Assembly: GCF_004337985.1 (NCBI RefSeq)
Contig: NC_043741.1
Location: 6,148,417 to 6,212,416 of the forward strand
Length of the DNA stretch: 64,000 nucleotides
Reading direction: 5' to 3'
Origin: Pyricularia pennisetigena
Taxonomy: Eukaryota > Ascomycota > Sordariomycetes > Magnaporthales > Pyriculariaceae
The notes under the pieces were generated by a model that saw nothing but the letters and a program-made list of their open reading frames with translations, did no database searches and had not been told where the DNA came from. How positions within the stretch are numbered: the first letter of the stretch is position 1; every line of letters starts with the position of its first letter. Both the position numbers and the translations under genes were made by a program. Shown piece after piece: positions 62,201 to 64,000 of this stretch.

Positions 62201-64000
62201 GTACTGCTTGGAGAGACGCTCCGAGATCTTATACTGGGCAAGCTTATAGACTGCCTTGGTCTTGTCAGAGATGCTGATATCAAAGTCTTGGATTTTGGAG
62301 GACCGCGGTGGCTGCTGCCGTTCCTCAAGAGCCCTGAGGATCCGAGCTGATTTTATCCGTATGTCGCTCTGGTCGTTCCCAAGAGTGAAGAGACACAAGG
62401 GCAGCAGCTTCCAGAAAGACGCCGGATACTCGGGATACTCCAGGAGCACCTCGGTGGTGACGCTGAAGTAGCTTTCTAGTACCTTGGGGACATTTGCCAG
62501 GTAGCAACGCATGATGCAGTGTTCCAGCAGGTACGGGTACTCCTGGTTGTGGACGAGGAGATTTTTCAGGGCTCGCCTACCCGTGACTTTCATGCGGTCG
62601 TTGCCAGTGGTAAAAATTGACTCGATCCAGTTGAGCATCCGCCTGAGGTCGAACTGGAGGGACACGCCACTTTCGGTAGTGACACTAATGGGCCCCCCGC
62701 AAAGCGCTGCCATTGCACTAAGTGCTGCTGTCCTGAGGTTTCTCTTCTCTATCTCCATTGCGGCAGTCAGGGTACCGCGCTCCCCGGCAGACTGTTGTTC
62801 TATCACGGATTGCCGCATGGTGTCTTCACGATGTCGGATTTGGTTGTGGTTGGGGGAAAACCCACACCAATCTTCCATCAGTGCAAACGCGGATTTACGA
62901 GCCTCGAAAGTCATCCAACGGGACGGATCCTTGGTCCTTTTGATGCCTTCGTAAATCTCCTCCACCAAGCCACAGTAGTGACGCCGCAACTTTTGAAACT
63001 CCCAGTCCATCTGAACCTCTCCATCCATCAAGAACAATTTCAAGTCCTTGGAATACGCAACCAGGTTACTAATTATCCAGTCATCCTGGATTACCGAAGG
63101 ATCCTTGAGAAAGTGAGAGGTGAGCTTGTAGACGTGGGTTATTTCGGTCCTAAGCAAATCCATCCTGCGGTTGCGACGAGGACTGCTGTTGGTACGCTGA
63201 TGAATGCGAGCCCTGGCTTCGTCATTACATCGTGAGACGTGCCCCTGAAGCTCTTCCAGGAGTGTGCGGTAGATATTGATGTTGATCGATCCCATCGCCA
63301 CGACGACGGCCTCCCTGACAGAGGCAGAGCTCACAGACAAAAGCGGGTTCAGGTATTTGAAGAGAGTACGAGCCGTAACAATCTTGTCTGCTGATAAAGA
63401 CTTGTTATTGGAGCCCTTTCGCCCGTGCTGGGCTGCCTGGGGCGGTGGCGGCGGCTTCGGCTGTTGGGGGCTACCAGGATCCGCCATTGTAGTGCAGGCA
63501 AAAACAAGATAAAGCTTCCACTGCTCGACCAACAGCTCAGGCTGTGTCGTCGGCGTCCTCCCCGTCAGACGGGCGCTTCCGGGATCTGACCCGTAGTAGA
63601 GCCCTCTGGAGGGCTCAGAAATGATGGTTATAGCTTTGTACATCTGCAATATCCTGTTGCAAATCAAGTCTCGGCCGATCGTAATGGTGAAAGGGCATCG
63701 ATCATAAGCTACCCTGATAAGATGTGGGAACACCTTGAACCAGAGAGTGGTGTCGTAGGAAACGTCGCTAGCACAAAGAGTAATCAGGCCTTGGCTGTTG
63801 TTGTCTTGCATCCCTCTTTGCAACCTGCTCCGCTCTGCGACTGACAGATGGTCATCGTTAAAAGTCATGACCTGAACGTAGTCTTTCTCCAGAACATCTA
63901 TCAATCTCACGGCTTCCTTCTCATCGTCACTTTCCGCTTTCCCAAGGGCTATGTCAAACTCCTTGATGAGACGAAGCACTGTTATGGCGAAATACCGGAC
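59279..64000 (-). CDS. TAO3: Cell morphogenesis protein Tao3/Mor2 (Furry family), 5'-truncated by the window
   Basis: The C-terminal 1,573 aa are present. The frame is open to the right edge, so the N-terminal part and the start codon lie outside the window. Furry/Tao3/Mor2 proteins are giant HEAT-like scaffolds of the RAM/MOR pathway; they support the NDR kinase Cbk1/Orb6 in polarised growth. Matching stretches include LRRHYCGLVEEIYEGIKRTK, AFALMEDWCGFSPNHNQIRH, RWTGRRALKNLLVHN-like VTGRRALKNLLVHNQEYPYL, and IIMGFLTNCTPWVTSKTLQI-like MIMGFLTNCTPWVTSKTLQI. A Pro/Gln-rich insert (QQPKPPPPPQ) lies near residue 180 of the visible part. The last ~250 residues are acidic and disordered with PPEGSFFLENMVKPL and a Gly-rich end. 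No intron is needed over these 4.7 kb. Confidence 0.93.
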   Translation of the reverse strand, partial: VRYFAITVLRLIKEFDIALGKAESDDEKEAVRLIDVLEKDYVQVMTFNDDHLSVAERSRLQRGMQDNNSQGLITLCASDVSYDTTLWFKVFPHLIRVAYDRCPFTITIGRDLICNRILQMYKAITIISEPSRGLYYGSDPGSARLTGRTPTTQPELLVEQWKLYLVFACTTMADPGSPQQPKPPPPPQAAQHGRKGSNNKSLSADKIVTARTLFKYLNPLLSVSSASVREAVVVAMGSININIYRTLLEELQGHVSRCNDEARARIHQRTNSSPRRNRRMDLLRTEITHVYKLTSHFLKDPSVIQDDWIISNLVAYSKDLKLFLMDGEVQMDWEFQKLRRHYCGLVEEIYEGIKRTKDPSRWMTFEARKSAFALMEDWCGFSPNHNQIRHREDTMRQSVIEQQSAGERGTLTAAMEIEKRNLRTAALSAMAALCGGPISVTTESGVSLQFDLRRMLNWIESIFTTGNDRMKVTGRRALKNLLVHNQEYPYLLEHCIMRCYLANVPKVLESYFSVTTEVLLEYPEYPASFWKLLPLCLFTLGNDQSDIRIKSARILRALEERQQPPRSSKIQDFDISISDKTKAVYKLAQYKISERLSKQYTELAFYFFSQLSLYFKDLESGAQRNMVAVILPWIQSIELKVDPNGGPVAQSYMLLANLLEITIKASSALHNEVQALWQALATGPHPGNVRLVLDFIMALCLERREQNFVEYAKQIVVFLASSNSNPGQKVVEFLLSFITPKNMVPNEKRDTPPPPPDVGSLPYCADLSEALPVGTKQAGFSTGQLSMILLVDLMVSPVKVVPDNVPVLLQVVVVLWDHYTPLVHEQAREMLVHLIHELVISKLDDATPPSKKKSTEDLIDLIRQHDKLVIWNYEDSNGKADDDGSNVPPSMEYLTAEVVNTFEVTYPGIKDQWARLSLIWATSCPVRHLACRSFQVFRCIQTSIDQYMLGDMLVRLSNTIADEDPEIQTFSMEILTTLQTIISSLDVDKLLTFPQIFWTTCACLESINEQEFLGAVKMLNEYLDKVDMTSPSVRRLLLEGRPSKWDGHYEGIQPLLYKGLRSAVCLDATLATLNRLVPLPSDPLIGDDSRVFFTILANLPMFLHTMDQPRPLSEPVTKTIGALLDVAIAQGHSPVALVLNGFLSGNYRNGTELVHGVFAAFKETFSTQLDFRMITMIMGFLTNCTPWVTSKTLQILKVIISEIDMKRPDIIGHGSDLLSPLLRLLQTEYCMEALGVLDNIMNMSGSTMDKQHLRMSMTRSTSKAIRKEYERVQSLFGIPEESGWAIPMPAKKTDTTRANVHAAFYMCQGAEGIVTDVMPTPEVEFHADEFPYGYFPTSYERTETMLSDEGRGDGNGGDVVTKLDSLDDFFDDLTMSPPSEAHSSNTITEFIPDNNFDMEAQLYDEQVLPILHQASTASSFQNGFVDRPAPLSRDGYSNTMTPGAFSFDQELTSTTRPGLHSRSVTSPSAPASYQPHLGEAIASDDELFSDDERSNSGGAPPEGSFFLENMVKPLTQNTRTRIRRLTGSRPKDERQQQQHLDISRPDRPGPPQVPRLPSSYLPKGSPPGGGDML

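Overview
The window is nuclear DNA of a filamentous ascomycete, most likely a Sordariomycete. The signs are genes split by short introns of 55-201 bp with GT-AG ends and CTAAC/CTGAC-like branch sites, a Zn2Cys6 regulator with a fungal C-terminal domain, a GH76 cell-wall enzyme, a fungal Sec1 with a long Pro/Gly tail and a two-module CHO2. Genus cannot be settled from the sequence alone. There are two assembly gaps (5176-5240 and 42130-42531), and each begins directly after a long A or T homopolymer.

Layout. 0.3-2.9 kb: a five-exon Zn2Cys6 transcription factor (minus). 2.9-10.6 kb: a gene-poor block with simple repeats and a gap. 10.6-20.6 kb: a membrane-anchored MOSC protein (plus), condensin SMC2 (minus), a mitochondrial DEAD-box helicase (plus) and a small probable GPI-anchored protein (minus). 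23.5-27.1 kb: a GH76 mannanase-family protein (plus) and a coiled-coil protein of unknown function (minus). 27.1-32.1 kb: a second gene-poor block. 32.1-45.8 kb: a PH-domain protein (plus), a broken secreted-protein gene (minus), eIF3g (plus), Sec1 (minus) and CHO2 (minus). 48.1-64.0 kb: a small basic helical protein (plus), a large eIF4E-binding protein (minus), URB1 (minus), DIM1 (plus) and the C-terminal part of TAO3/Mor2 (minus, running off the right edge).

The genes are mostly conserved housekeeping functions: chromosome condensation, mitochondrial RNA, translation initiation and its control, ribosome biogenesis, splicing, exocytosis, phosphatidylcholine synthesis, cell wall and polarity. 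They do not form an evident pathway cluster. SMC2/helicase and URB1/DIM1 are divergent pairs that share short intergenic regions. MOSC/SMC2, helicase/GPI protein, GH76/coiled-coil, eIF3g/Sec1 and DIM1/TAO3 are convergent.

The exon models were worked out by hand. Each was accepted only when reading phase was kept through every junction and, for recognised families, when the joined protein followed the family pattern. I found no tRNA, rRNA, CRISPR array or intact transposon. The least ordinary items are the interrupted secreted-protein gene at 35.6-36.1 kb, the N-terminal eIF4E-binding motif of the large disordered protein at 49.8-52.8 kb, the set of weak splice donors in Sec1, an alternative C-terminus of CHO2 on intron retention, and the many A/T homopolymers of 20-36 nt in introns and intergenic DNA.
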